Below, piece after piece: positions 46,602-55,471 of a DNA stretch of 60,413 nucleotides. The position numbers and the translations under genes are program-made. Source of the stretch: an uncultured Lachnospiraceae bacterium (GTDB taxonomy: Bacteria; Bacillota; Clostridia; Lachnospirales; Lachnospiraceae); contig CAJUNB010000021.1 in assembly GCA_910587635.1 (NCBI GenBank), positions 1-60,413 on the forward strand, read 5' to 3'. Each line of letters starts with the position of its first letter. The first letter of the stretch is position 1. The notes under the pieces are model-generated. The model was not told the DNA's origin. It saw nothing but the letters and a program-made list of their open reading frames with translations, and did not search any database.

Positions 46602-47210
46602 TCAAAACAGCTTTGTCAGTTCTCCCATAAGGCCGGGATTCACATAACTCTCCAAAATAATGCCTACAATAACGATACCATGAATCATAAAAAATCTTCC
46701 CGGTATTTTCCCTTTTTTCTGTTGTTGTACATTTTCCGTATAATCCCTCACAGGATAATATAATCTGACACATGTCTGAAAGCACCAGTCAGCCAAAAGC
46801 AAAAAGGCCGGTATGTAACAGAGAAAATGAGGCATCATACTGCCTGCAATCAGTAAGAGTCCCTTCATCCCATATCTCATAACGGAAACTGCCGCCACCA
46901 CACCTCCACATATTCCCGTCCAGAATACAAATAAATAAGTAGTAAATATACCTACAAAGGTAGTGGAAAGGATGGCAACAAGCCACAGTGTTCCTACCCT
47001 TCTTCTGAGTGCATAGAAAAAAAAGGCATTCTCATTTAATTCCATCCGACTGAGCCGTTCCAGACTGAGCTGGCTCAGGAACCCTGTTTCCATCAAAAAA
47101 GAATCCGCATTCATATATACAAAAATTGCCCCGGCCAATAAACCCGCAAAAAAAGGCAGCGCCCAATTCGGCCGTTCTGCCTTTTTCCATCGTATTTTCT
47201 GTAATCTCAC
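46602..47210 (-). CDS. spoIIM: Stage II sporulation protein M
   Basis: The 202-residue membrane protein has five hydrophobic segments in the SpoIIM pattern (FFAGLLAGAIFVYMNADSF, VAILSTTFVGIFTTYLFVFW, MKGLLLIAGSMMPHFLCYIPAFLLLADW). In Bacillus SpoIIM acts with SpoIID and SpoIIP in peptidoglycan hydrolysis during engulfment. Its presence supports a spore-forming host. It follows the NUDIX gene on the same strand. Confidence 0.85.
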   Translation of the reverse strand: MRLQKIRWKKAERPNWALPFFAGLLAGAIFVYMNADSFLMETGFLSQLSLERLSRMELNENAFFFYALRRRVGTLWLVAILSTTFVGIFTTYLFVFWTGICGGVVAAVSVMRYGMKGLLLIAGSMMPHFLCYIPAFLLLADWCFQTCVRLYYPVRDYTENVQQQKKGKIPGRFFMIHGIVIVGIILESYVNPGLMGELTKLF

Positions 47211-47238
47211 AGCATATCCATTTCTGTCTTTTTCTCAA

Positions 47239-47775
47239 TTATATGCCGTATTTTACTTTATATGCCATCAGCGCTGCGATTGTCTTGGAATCTTCAATCT
47301 CCTGCCGGAATATCTTATCTTCCAGCTCTTTCAGAGAATATGCCTCCACGTTTAAAAATTCGTCTTCATCCAGATGCTGATGGGTCTTCACAAGATTTTT
47401 AGCTACATATATATCAATTTTCTCATTGCAAAAAGCCACTGTCGTACGGAGGGAAATCAAAAGTTCCAGATCATCAGAGGCATATCCCGTCTCTTCCTCC
47501 AGTTCTCTTGCCGCAGCCACATCCGTATTCTCTCCCGGATTCAGACCTCCCGCCGGTATTTCCAGCGTATACCGCTCCAACGCATTGCGGTACTGCCTGA
47601 CCATCAATATTTTACCGTCTTCCGTTACAGGCACAGCCGCTGCCGCTCCGTTATGCTTGATAAAATCCCATTTCGCCTGACTGCCCCCCGGAAACTCCAT
47701 CGTGTCCACATAATATTCTATAATAGCGCCTTTATGAATGAGAGTTCTGTTCACTCTTCTGACTTCATCGCTCAT
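47239..47775 (-). CDS. NUDIX hydrolase, ADP-ribose pyrophosphatase-like
   Basis: The 178-residue protein has the NUDIX box GGLNPGENTDVAAARELEEETG, where GX5EX7REXXEEXG is intact. The leading region (YYVDTMEFPGGSQAKWDFIKHNGAAAAVPVTEDG) is typical of ADP-ribose diphosphatases. It starts 28 bp before spoIIM and probably shares its transcript. Confidence 0.9.
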   Translation of the reverse strand: MSDEVRRVNRTLIHKGAIIEYYVDTMEFPGGSQAKWDFIKHNGAAAAVPVTEDGKILMVRQYRNALERYTLEIPAGGLNPGENTDVAAARELEEETGYASDDLELLISLRTTVAFCNEKIDIYVAKNLVKTHQHLDEDEFLNVEAYSLKELEDKIFRQEIEDSKTIAALMAYKVKYGI

Positions 47776-47869
47776 CCGCTTTCTCCCGTATCACTCAAAT
47801 CGCCGCTCTGCTATCGCTTCCAGCCAACAGTTTTCTTTGCCGAACGTCCGGTCGCCGATACACAGACGC

Positions 47870-49162
47870 TTACTTCATTCCCTCCAGCAGCTTTTCCACA
47901 CTGGCAAGCTTAACACACAGTACAAACAGCGCTGTAGCCGCCGCCAGTTCCTCTGCACTTGGGAAAGACGGGGCAATACGGATAACACTGTCATGAGGAT
48001 CTTTTCCATAGGGGAAGGGCGCTCCAGCCTTTGTCAGTACAACCCCGGCATCTTTACATTTCTGTACAATGTTCTTTGCGCAGCCATCCATCGCCTCAAA
48101 TGTAATAAAATACCCGCCCTTTGGTTTCACCCAGCTTCCGATACCAAGTTCTCCCAGTTCCTTTTCCAGCAGGTTTAAAACCGCTTCAAATTTCGGCCGG
48201 AGAATATCGGCATGTTTGCGCATATGTGCCTTGACCGTATCCATATCCTTGAAATATCTGGCATGACGCAGCTGATTGATCTTATCATAGCAAATGGTTC
48301 TCACTGCCATGGATTCCTTTATGCGATCCAGATTGGCCTTAGAAGACGCCATTGCCGCAATCCCCGCACCTGCCATACTGATCTTGGACGTGGACCCAAA
48401 CACATACACCATATCAGGATGTCCGGCTTTCTTACATTCTTCCAGAATATCCAGAATCTCATCCTGCTCTTCATCATACAAATGGTGCACTGCGTACGCA
48501 TTGTCCCAGTAAATACGAAAATCCTTCGCTGCAGGCTCCAGTGCAGCAAACCGCCTTACCGTTTCATCCGAATAGGAAATTCCCTGAGGATTGGAGTATT
48601 TCGGTACACACCAGATACCTTTTACTGCCTCATCCTCTGTTACATATTTTTCCACCAAATCCATGTCAGGGCCGATAGGTGTCATGGGAATATTGATCAT
48701 CTCGATACCGAAATGCTCCGTTATCGTAAAATGTCTGTCATATCCCGGTACGGGACACAAAAACTTCACATTATCCAACTTGTGCCACGGTGTGCATCCC
48801 ATAATCCCATTTGTAAAAGAACGGCAAACAGCATCATACATCGTGGAAAGGCTCCCGTTTCCGACTACGATTACATCATCAGGATCTTTGACTCCCATAA
48901 TATCCGCCATCAGCCTCTTGGCTTCCATAATACCGTCCAGTTCACCATAATTTCTGCAATCGATACCGTCCTCCGCCTTCATGTCACAGCCTTCATCCAA
49001 AACGCTCAGCAGTCCCATGCCCATATCAAGCTGCCCTTTCTCCGGCTTTCCTCTGGACATATTCAAGTTCAGTCCCTTTGCCTTTTCTTCCTTGTATCTG
49101 GCATTTAATTCTGCCTGACATGCAAGTAATTCTTCCCTGCTCATTTCTTTGTATGGTTTCAT
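47870..49162 (-). CDS. Class I/II PLP-dependent aminotransferase (aspartate aminotransferase type)
   Basis: The 430-residue protein belongs to the variant aspartate aminotransferase group (PF12897-like). It has YSNPQGISYS, YWDNAYAVHHLYDE, and the PLP lysine in GSTSKISMAGAG. The N-terminal LNMSRGKPEKGQLDMG is characteristic. It transfers amino groups between amino acids and 2-oxoacids; exact substrate not read. It is the last host-like gene before the phage-like region on this strand. Confidence 0.88.
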   Translation of the reverse strand: MKPYKEMSREELLACQAELNARYKEEKAKGLNLNMSRGKPEKGQLDMGMGLLSVLDEGCDMKAEDGIDCRNYGELDGIMEAKRLMADIMGVKDPDDVIVVGNGSLSTMYDAVCRSFTNGIMGCTPWHKLDNVKFLCPVPGYDRHFTITEHFGIEMINIPMTPIGPDMDLVEKYVTEDEAVKGIWCVPKYSNPQGISYSDETVRRFAALEPAAKDFRIYWDNAYAVHHLYDEEQDEILDILEECKKAGHPDMVYVFGSTSKISMAGAGIAAMASSKANLDRIKESMAVRTICYDKINQLRHARYFKDMDTVKAHMRKHADILRPKFEAVLNLLEKELGELGIGSWVKPKGGYFITFEAMDGCAKNIVQKCKDAGVVLTKAGAPFPYGKDPHDSVIRIAPSFPSAEELAAATALFVLCVKLASVEKLLEGMK

Positions 49163-49285
49163 TTCTCTGCACCGTCCTATTTATTATCTTGTTTTTGTTC
49201 GATTGCATAATTGTATACAATCAAACATCACGTACTTTTTGTATTCTACTACAAGATAAAAAAATATACAAGAAGAAATTAAAAA

Positions 49286-49396
49286 CTAGGAATCGATATC
49301 TTCACTCGCTGCCACTGCCGATACGACAGAAGTAACTGCCGATACAACGACTACTGCAATAATGATGACGAGCATACCACCCATTAATACTAACAT
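49286..49396 (-). CDS. Small 36-residue membrane peptide
   Basis: The short frame reads MLVLMGGMLVIIIAVVVVVS then AVTSVVSAVAASEDIDS, with one hydrophobic helix of about 25 residues. GGAGG lies 5 nt before the ATG, which makes translation likely. It may be a small membrane peptide or type I toxin; no known family is recognised. It lies between the aminotransferase gene and the phage-like segment. Confidence 0.55.
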   Translation of the reverse strand: MLVLMGGMLVIIIAVVVVSAVTSVVSAVAASEDIDS

Positions 49397-49439
49397 AAAA
49401 ACCTCCATTATTTTCCTTATTCACTTTTTCAATATTATA

Positions 49440-49548
49440 GCATGTGCAAAGCACATGCCTGATGCCCATTCGGGCAGGTTTTGTTACCATTATAACATGT
49501 ACTTCTGCTTCACACATACCACACGCCCATTCGGGCAGGTTTTGTTTA
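49440..49548. repeat. Paired hairpin repeats
   Basis: A 22-bp sequence beginning GCCCATTCGGGCAGG occurs at 49464-49485 and again at 49525-49546. CATGTGCAAAGCACATG, a short palindrome, precedes the first. No gene is seen. Confidence 0.65.
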
Positions 49549-49612
49549 TTATACCACAGACTTTCTATAATTTACACAATAATTTCCAAATAAACGCAGG
49601 AAACAGTTCTTT

Positions 49613-50026
49613 CTATAACAAATACGATAACGCTTTTACATATTTTTCTTTCAGTTTGTCCGAAGTGTCGATTAACAGATGGTCCTTGATGTCAGATATT
49701 TTAACCCAATATGCTTCTGGATTTATGTTCGAATATTCTTTTATATTTTTAATGTAATTTTCGTATTTCATATCATCCGGTTTTCTAAGAAGTTTCATGC
49801 ATTCTAAGAAATGTTCATCCTGAATCATCAACTGATTTCTATGATAAGGATAGCCTGTATCCTTATATAAGTCATGCATGATCGCCAGGGCGATACAGTC
49901 ATTCATATTATCCTCATCTATCATAGGATTTTCTGCTACATAAGTAGCGACCCGAAGAACATGGTCATACGTATCTTTGTCATAAAATTTTTTTGCCATA
50001 CTTAACGCATATGGTACTATGTTCAT
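49613..50026 (-). CDS. HD-domain phosphohydrolase-like protein (phage)
   Basis: The 137-residue protein has an HD motif (HVLRVA ... AIMHDLYKD) typical of metal-dependent phosphohydrolases. I start at the second Met behind GGAGG. It is the last gene of a three-gene minus-strand operon after the sigma and DUF262 genes. Small HD proteins of phages may degrade nucleotide signals; that is an inference. Confidence 0.7.
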   Translation of the reverse strand: MNIVPYALSMAKKFYDKDTYDHVLRVATYVAENPMIDEDNMNDCIALAIMHDLYKDTGYPYHRNQLMIQDEHFLECMKLLRKPDDMKYENYIKNIKEYSNINPEAYWVKISDIKDHLLIDTSDKLKEKYVKALSYLL

Positions 50027-50057
50027 TTTACTTCCTCCCATCTGATCTGGACATCTT

Positions 50058-51449
50058 TCAGATCGTTTTACAATTTATTTTTGTCCTCCTGCAATATTGG
50101 GCAAAATCCTGTTTCATATATAAATAATTCTGTTTCTGATCAGCAAAATATGTATTGTTTTTCTTTGCGTAGTCAGCCATCCACTCATCTAAATCCCTGT
50201 CTTGCTGATAGGAATAAACCATCATTGCCAGCAGGGAAGGTCTGTTCTGTGCATTTCGCAATTTGGAATCGATTCTGACCGTTTTCTCCAACAGTTCACT
50301 CAGTGACTCTCTATAAAAATCCATATCAAATTTCACAATTTCTATATTCATATCAAGATTTTCGGCTATAAATCTTTCTACGCTACTGTCACAGATCCTT
50401 TGATTGTCCATACGTAAAAATTCCAGCAATAAGCTCTCAAGCATATCCAGCTTATCGAGAATGACCTGCTTATCTTTTGTACCTGAATTTTTATCAATCT
50501 CATCAAACAACAGCCCCTTTTCATTCCGTTTCACATGCCGCAACTCATTCTGAAAGACTCTCAGAAACTCTGCAAATTTTATATCCTCCATTCCCAAACC
50601 AGTAAACTTATCAAACAATGTCAAAAAAACAAACGAGTCCTTTTTATTAAAAATATCCTTAATATCCTTTTTTATGATAAGTTCCAGCCTGTGCAGATTC
50701 TCTTCAAATTTTTCAAATTCTCCTTCTGTCGCGTTACTGTTCAGAAATTTACAGGCCGCTTTTGGCTGTGTCTTCCAGTTGTCAAAATGGTTCATGCACA
50801 TCATGGATTCGATAACTATCCGCTCCGTAACACCCCTCAATTTATCTTTCTCGGAATAGTTGTTACATTCTACGAAAAATCTGCTGTTTAAAATATGGCG
50901 AATACGACTTGCAAATTTATCTATGTATGTAAATGCCTTCTGATCGGTATTCATAGCAACATGATTATTATATCTCTTGATATATCTGGATATTTTAAAG
51001 CTGTCACATGACTCGTGGATAACTGTTTCAATCTGATACTCATCAAACTTTTCTTTTAATTCCTCTGGAAGCTTCTCATAAGTCTTATTCTTGATATTAA
51101 ATACAGCATCTTCATAGGTAGTATTTCCGTTTCTGTCCACGGCTTTTTTCTTATATAAAATCAAAGGATTCTCTATGGAAGAGGTTATCTTATGATTTCC
51201 ATATCTAAATTTTTCCAGAGCTGCTGTCCTACAGCCTCCATCCACAATATGCAGTTTGGAATTTTCTTCTTCTCCAAGAATGATCGGAGGAATATAATCA
51301 TCTGTAAGTACCGTAACGATCAACTCATTAATTTGTTCATAGTTCCATACAAAATTTCTCTGAACATCGGCTTTGTTATCAATATCACCTTTCTTTTTTT
51401 TCTTCAAATACATGTCCAAAGTATACGTTTGTTTTCTAGGTCTAGCCAT
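50058..51449 (-). CDS. DUF262/ParB-like domain protein (phage)
   Basis: The 463-residue protein carries an N-terminal DUF262 core: DVQRNFVWNYEQINELIVTVL, then VDGGCRTAALEKFRYG (the DGxxR motif of ParB-type nucleotide-binding folds). The remainder is helical. DUF262 proteins include GmrS-type restriction enzymes and phage or defence factors. It sits between the sigma factor and the HD protein, 31-32 bp gaps, as one operon. No DUF1524 HNH domain is seen, so nuclease activity is uncertain. Confidence 0.75.
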   Translation of the reverse strand: MARPRKQTYTLDMYLKKKKKGDIDNKADVQRNFVWNYEQINELIVTVLTDDYIPPIILGEEENSKLHIVDGGCRTAALEKFRYGNHKITSSIENPLILYKKKAVDRNGNTTYEDAVFNIKNKTYEKLPEELKEKFDEYQIETVIHESCDSFKISRYIKRYNNHVAMNTDQKAFTYIDKFASRIRHILNSRFFVECNNYSEKDKLRGVTERIVIESMMCMNHFDNWKTQPKAACKFLNSNATEGEFEKFEENLHRLELIIKKDIKDIFNKKDSFVFLTLFDKFTGLGMEDIKFAEFLRVFQNELRHVKRNEKGLLFDEIDKNSGTKDKQVILDKLDMLESLLLEFLRMDNQRICDSSVERFIAENLDMNIEIVKFDMDFYRESLSELLEKTVRIDSKLRNAQNRPSLLAMMVYSYQQDRDLDEWMADYAKKNNTYFADQKQNYLYMKQDFAQYCRRTKINCKTI

Positions 51450-51481
51450 TTTAAATCCCTCCTGCCCTTCTCAGATCGTAA

Positions 51482-52033
51482 CTAAAATAATACGGAAGCA
51501 TTTCTATAGGAACGAATTGCAGCATAACAATCCAAATATTGTTTTTTACTTATCTGTAACGCTTCTCTGATCTCATTGGGAAGATAACCGGCAATATCGA
51601 GCCTCAATACTTCCCTTTGCATTTCTGACAATCTACCGAGATATGACAACATTCTTTTGCTATATTCCTTTTCTTCAAATACTACTTTTTCAACAGTAAA
51701 ATCATCAGCAATTATATCTTTTATCGTAGAGTTTTCTTCGTCGCCTATCGGCGTATCAATAGAAATCGATATTTTGTCTACCCTGCGCTTTTCACGATTT
51801 CTCTTTGTCATTTCTGTCTTAATTTTTTTGAATAGGCAGGAATATAAAAAAGCATCGAACGACTGTGAGTTATCATAACGCCTCATCACATCCACAAACA
51901 CTTCATTGGCCAACGAATAAAAATCATCCAAATCCTTGTTTGACAGTCCCCCAAACTTTGACAGTATCTTATCAACTGTTTTATGAAGTTTTTTTGCATT
52001 ATTTTCATAATAGGTAATTAGTATTTTTTCCAT
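51482..52033 (-). CDS. Sigma-70-family RNA polymerase sigma factor (phage-encoded)
   Basis: The 183-residue protein has a region 2-like part (YSLANEVFVDVMRRYDNSQSFDAFLYSCLFKKIKTEMTKRNREK) and a C-terminal region 4-like part (LSEMQREVLRLDIAGYLPNEIREALQISKKQY). It would redirect host RNA polymerase. It starts from a strong sigma-A promoter with a LexA box in the spacer, so it should be SOS-induced. It heads the operon with the DUF262 and HD genes and diverges from the phage RNA polymerase operon. Confidence 0.82.
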   Translation of the reverse strand: MEKILITYYENNAKKLHKTVDKILSKFGGLSNKDLDDFYSLANEVFVDVMRRYDNSQSFDAFLYSCLFKKIKTEMTKRNREKRRVDKISISIDTPIGDEENSTIKDIIADDFTVEKVVFEEKEYSKRMLSYLGRLSEMQREVLRLDIAGYLPNEIREALQISKKQYLDCYAAIRSYRNASVLF

Positions 52034-52113
52034 AATCGAATCCCCCTTTAAGCTTTCAGGAATGATTTATTATCAGGTTTCTCTTCCCCTCTCTCCACCG
52101 TTCCCTGTAAACA

Positions 52114-52142
52114 ATCATAGAACAAACGTTCCTTCTTGTCAA
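52114..52142 (-). promoter_or_regulatory. SOS-controlled promoter: TTGACA-17 bp-TATGAT with LexA box
   Basis: On the minus strand TTGACA (52142-52137) and TATGAT (52119-52114) are spaced by exactly 17 bp, the ideal sigma-A promoter. The 12-bp spacer part GAACGTTTGTTC (52131-52120) is a perfect GAAC-N4-GTTC LexA (DinR) box. It drives the sigma-factor operon. LexA bound there would block polymerase; DNA damage would release it. Confidence 0.85.
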
Positions 52143-52152
52143 TAGATTTTCA

Positions 52153-52164
52153 GAACAAATGTTT
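52153..52164. promoter_or_regulatory. Second, imperfect LexA-like box
   Basis: GAACAAATGTTT has one mismatch to GAAC-N4-GTTC and lies 33 bp (about three helical turns) from the first box, on the side of the divergent polymerase operon. It may couple the control of both operons. Confidence 0.5.
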
Positions 52165-52224
52165 GTTTCTTTTTGTATCATTTTTTTGCATTTATTCAAA
52201 AGCCAAAAGGAGAAGAAGATTATA

Positions 52225-52259
52225 TACCCTTGTTTACTTACCCTCACTGAACAAGGGTA
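52225..52259 (+). other. Leader hairpin before the polymerase operon
   Basis: TACCCTTGTT and AACAAGGGTA form a 10-bp stem with a 15-nt loop, 42 bp before the first gene of the operon. It could be an RNA leader structure or a protein site. Confidence 0.5.
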
Positions 52260-52300
52260 GAGAAAAGAGATTGAAATACAGAATAAGGAGAAGAAAAATT

Positions 52301-52522
52301 ATGAAACGAATGACAAAAGCCTATACCGGCACAAGGATTTATGAAACAGACCATACAGAATTTGGAGGATTTATCTATCTGTCAGATTTCAATACGAATC
52401 ACAGAGTAAAAAATAATTTCAAGGGATCGCCGATAACAAAACGTATCATGAAAGACATGCAGTTTGACAGGCAATGTAAAAAGTCTGCCCATGCAGCCGA
52501 CGCAATCGGAAAAAAAATGTGA
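52301..52522 (+). CDS. Small phage protein upstream of the polymerase
   Basis: The 73-residue basic product (MKRMTKAYTGTRIYETDHTE...) has AAGGAG 10 nt before its ATG. No family is recognised. Its stop codon lies 13 bp before the TTG start of the polymerase, so the two genes are closely coupled. A regulatory or accessory role to the polymerase is possible. Confidence 0.65.
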   Translation: MKRMTKAYTGTRIYETDHTEFGGFIYLSDFNTNHRVKNNFKGSPITKRIMKDMQFDRQCKKSAHAADAIGKKM

Positions 52523-52535
52523 GGAGGATCATACC

Positions 52536-55298
52536 TTGCTTGACAGGCAATACAATTTATACTCAGTAGATACAGGGCATTTTTTCAGCAACCGGGAACT
52601 ACATCTGCACAACAGGAAATGTACCTATCGCAGGGAACAGAACGATATTCATCTCAGACTTACGGAAACTAAGCAGAAGTTAAAAGAGTGCGGCTATCTG
52701 AAAGAAGACATAAAAAACCTGAAAAATGGTAACACCGAAAAAATTGATATGATAGATGGTTCCTATGACACCATTGCAGAATATCTCCACTGGACAAGGC
52801 TGTACCGGTATAAAAAAGAAAAATCAGGGCAGACAAAAGAAAAATTACTCACCCTTCTGTCCAATAAAGTCAACCAGAATGAAAGGACGGATGGAAAAGA
52901 TCATATTCGTATCCTGAACGAAGATCAATTAAAAGATACGAATATTATATCCGTTTTCGATTCCGCCCTCAGCAGAGCTATCGGAATCAGGAAGGATACG
53001 CTGACTGACGCTCTGATCGTAGTTCAGGTATATTATTTTGATGTATTTCGGGATATTTCTTTTTATGGATTCACATATAAAGGTGAAAAATACAAGTATT
53101 TCACTTCTTCGGCCGGGCAGATTCGCAGGAAAAAAGCGGTATTTATGAAAGAATCCGTATGGGATAAAATCGAAAAAACTGTGATGTGCGGTCTGACTAT
53201 CAACAAAATCAACACAAAAGGAGGAATCAATGTCAATAAATATCTGGCTTATATGGCTCTGACAAATTCTGCAACCGATGAGTGGAAAGAATTTGATATC
53301 GATAAATCTATTGTCGTCGATGACTTTGAAACAAATGTTTATGGTACTTTCGACTTCGTAGACGAAATCGATTACACAATCACAAGAAAAACTGATTATG
53401 TACCAATTCCTCATACCGACGGTGCCGGAATGATACTCCCCTCTGTTTCCACTAAAAATTTTATGTTTCGCGCCCCCTGGATTAAAGGATTATTAGGCGT
53501 GTTTGATTTCAGAAAATTCATTGACAGGCACAACTGCTCTCCCGTTATACAGGATATCTATGGTAAAGAGCATGATGTGATAAAAGAAGATATCCAGATC
53601 ATCTTTACGAAAAGCCAGTTTAAAATGTGGAAATATTATGATTCCTGGGACGCCTATAAAGATTATTTCAAAAGATATCATTGCAGTGCCGGCAGATGCA
53701 ATGTGGAAGAAGACAGAATGAAACAGGCAAAGATAAACTATCAGATGCTTCAGACCCTGACAGATATTACAGATGAGGAGATCGATCTGCTCACCCATAA
53801 GTCCTCTGAACGTATTCATAACATCTGTAATTCCAAAGAAACGATGCTGAATATACTTGGCATTTCACCATATAACACCAATATGACGCCTTTTCAAAAG
53901 GCAGTCAAACGATATCCGGCTTTATTAAACGATACCTATGCTAAAGACGTAATCCGGGAAGTCAAAAACAGTCTGTTAAAAAAATATCATAGCGGAAAAC
54001 TTGAAATAAACGGCAAATATACCTTTCTGCTTCCTGATTTTTATGCTGCATGTGAATATTGGTTTGAACATATCAAAAATCCAGTTGGTCTCCTTCAAGA
54101 TAAAGAAGTATTTTGTTGGTTATTCAGACGATATGAAAAATTAGATTGTCTGAGAAGTCCTCATCTGTATAAAGAACATGCGATACGTTTTCATGCAGCG
54201 AATGACACAGATACAGACCGTCCCAGGATGATACGGGAATGGTTTATCACAGATGCTCTGTATACAAGCACCCATGATCTCATCAGCAAACTGCTTCAGT
54301 TTGACGTGGATGGAGACCGGTCGCTTGTGGTAGCCGACAGAGATTTTATTGCAATTGCAGAGCATAATATGCATGATATCGTACCGCTTTACTATAATAT
54401 GCGTCATGCCGAACCTGCACAGCTCAGCAGCAAGACAATCTATGCAGGCTTGCATAAGGCGTTTACAAGTGTAAATATCGGCCTTTACAGCAACGATATT
54501 TCTAAAATATGGAATCACGATGTTTTCATCAACGGTTCTGATAAAGACAGGCAGGAAGCTGTCGATGTCGTAAAACTATTGTGTATGGAAAATAATTTCG
54601 CCATTGATACTGCCAAAACACTGTACATGCCGGACCGTCCAAAATGGTTTTCTCCCGTCGTATCCAAATATACGAACTGTAAACTGCCGGCGTTTTTCGA
54701 GTTTGCAAAAGAGAAAGAAAAATCACAGATTGAGCAACGCAATAAAAGTTTTGTAAACAGGATACCGGACAGAATACCAAATAAACCTATCAACACCCGC
54801 GGATTAAAACTGGACGATATCGCATATCAGAAAATGATGGCCAATCCAAAAATGATTTGCAGCAAAGAAGTATCTGACTTATATACGGAGTTGAACAGAC
54901 AATATCGCTATATGATCTATATGAAAGACGAATATCAGGATAACATGCGATATGTGGCCTGTAAACTCAGAGAGGAATTTCGCAGGTTTGGATATTCGGA
55001 CGAAACGGTGACAGATATGCTGGTGGAATATCTGTATGGCAGGAATAAACGCTATAAACAGTTATTATGGTTCTGCTATGGTCAACATGTATGGAACAAT
55101 TTAGAGAAAAATATCAAAGTACGAAAAACCAAATTCATACAATGTATTGACTGTGACGAGTGGATTGAAGTTGATATCAATAATACGAAAACTCGCAGAT
55201 GTACCTCTTGCGATATGATATACACCAGAGAATTAAAGCGGTTACAGACACAGCGATATCGAAAAAACAAAAAGTGTAGTAGCCAGCCTTTCTCATAA
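52536..55298 (+). CDS. Single-chain phage RNA polymerase, YonO / RdRP (QDE-1) superfamily, with zinc ribbon
   Basis: The 920-residue protein carries DVDGD at residues 590-594, the catalytic Asp triad of double-psi beta-barrel RNA polymerases in the YonO and eukaryotic RdRP form. Other segments match the RdRP core in order: YFTSSAGQIRRKKAVFM (about 190-205), NVNKYLAYMALTNSATDEW (231-249), HTDGAGMILPSV then FRAPWIKGLLGVFDF (about 294-320), NIGLYSNDISKIWN (about 647), and LLCMENNFAIDTAKTLYMP (about 680). A C-terminal zinc ribbon has C870/C873 and C889/C892. TTG start chosen: AGGAGG is 8 nt upstream. Template (DNA or RNA) is not decided by sequence; phage YonO uses DNA. Confidence 0.85.
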   Translation: MLDRQYNLYSVDTGHFFSNRELHLHNRKCTYRREQNDIHLRLTETKQKLKECGYLKEDIKNLKNGNTEKIDMIDGSYDTIAEYLHWTRLYRYKKEKSGQTKEKLLTLLSNKVNQNERTDGKDHIRILNEDQLKDTNIISVFDSALSRAIGIRKDTLTDALIVVQVYYFDVFRDISFYGFTYKGEKYKYFTSSAGQIRRKKAVFMKESVWDKIEKTVMCGLTINKINTKGGINVNKYLAYMALTNSATDEWKEFDIDKSIVVDDFETNVYGTFDFVDEIDYTITRKTDYVPIPHTDGAGMILPSVSTKNFMFRAPWIKGLLGVFDFRKFIDRHNCSPVIQDIYGKEHDVIKEDIQIIFTKSQFKMWKYYDSWDAYKDYFKRYHCSAGRCNVEEDRMKQAKINYQMLQTLTDITDEEIDLLTHKSSERIHNICNSKETMLNILGISPYNTNMTPFQKAVKRYPALLNDTYAKDVIREVKNSLLKKYHSGKLEINGKYTFLLPDFYAACEYWFEHIKNPVGLLQDKEVFCWLFRRYEKLDCLRSPHLYKEHAIRFHAANDTDTDRPRMIREWFITDALYTSTHDLISKLLQFDVDGDRSLVVADRDFIAIAEHNMHDIVPLYYNMRHAEPAQLSSKTIYAGLHKAFTSVNIGLYSNDISKIWNHDVFINGSDKDRQEAVDVVKLLCMENNFAIDTAKTLYMPDRPKWFSPVVSKYTNCKLPAFFEFAKEKEKSQIEQRNKSFVNRIPDRIPNKPINTRGLKLDDIAYQKMMANPKMICSKEVSDLYTELNRQYRYMIYMKDEYQDNMRYVACKLREEFRRFGYSDETVTDMLVEYLYGRNKRYKQLLWFCYGQHVWNNLEKNIKVRKTKFIQCIDCDEWIEVDINNTKTRRCTSCDMIYTRELKRLQTQRYRKNKKCSSQPFS

Positions 55299-55307
55299 AA
55301 ATCAGCT

Positions 55308-55359
55308 GTTATTTACGGACGAAATATCGCAGACAAAGAGAACATCATCCGTAAATAAC
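55308..55359. repeat. Inverted repeat after the polymerase gene
   Basis: GTTATTTACGGA and TCCGTAAATAAC form a perfect 12-bp stem across 28 nt, 10 bp past the polymerase stop. It has no T tract, so it may be a regulatory site or weak terminator. Confidence 0.5.
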
Positions 55360-55471
55360 GGCCGAAATTTTGTGCGTATAAGAGAAAGAATAAAAAATCC
55401 CACAGATAAATACATTTACGAAGGTATATAATGTCACATCAAATCCACTACCAGATGAGAGGTAAAAGTAT

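Noticed and set aside
52056..52247. Minus-strand 63-codon open frame across the SOS promoter
   Set aside because: It covers the -35/-10 and LexA boxes and has no ribosome site.
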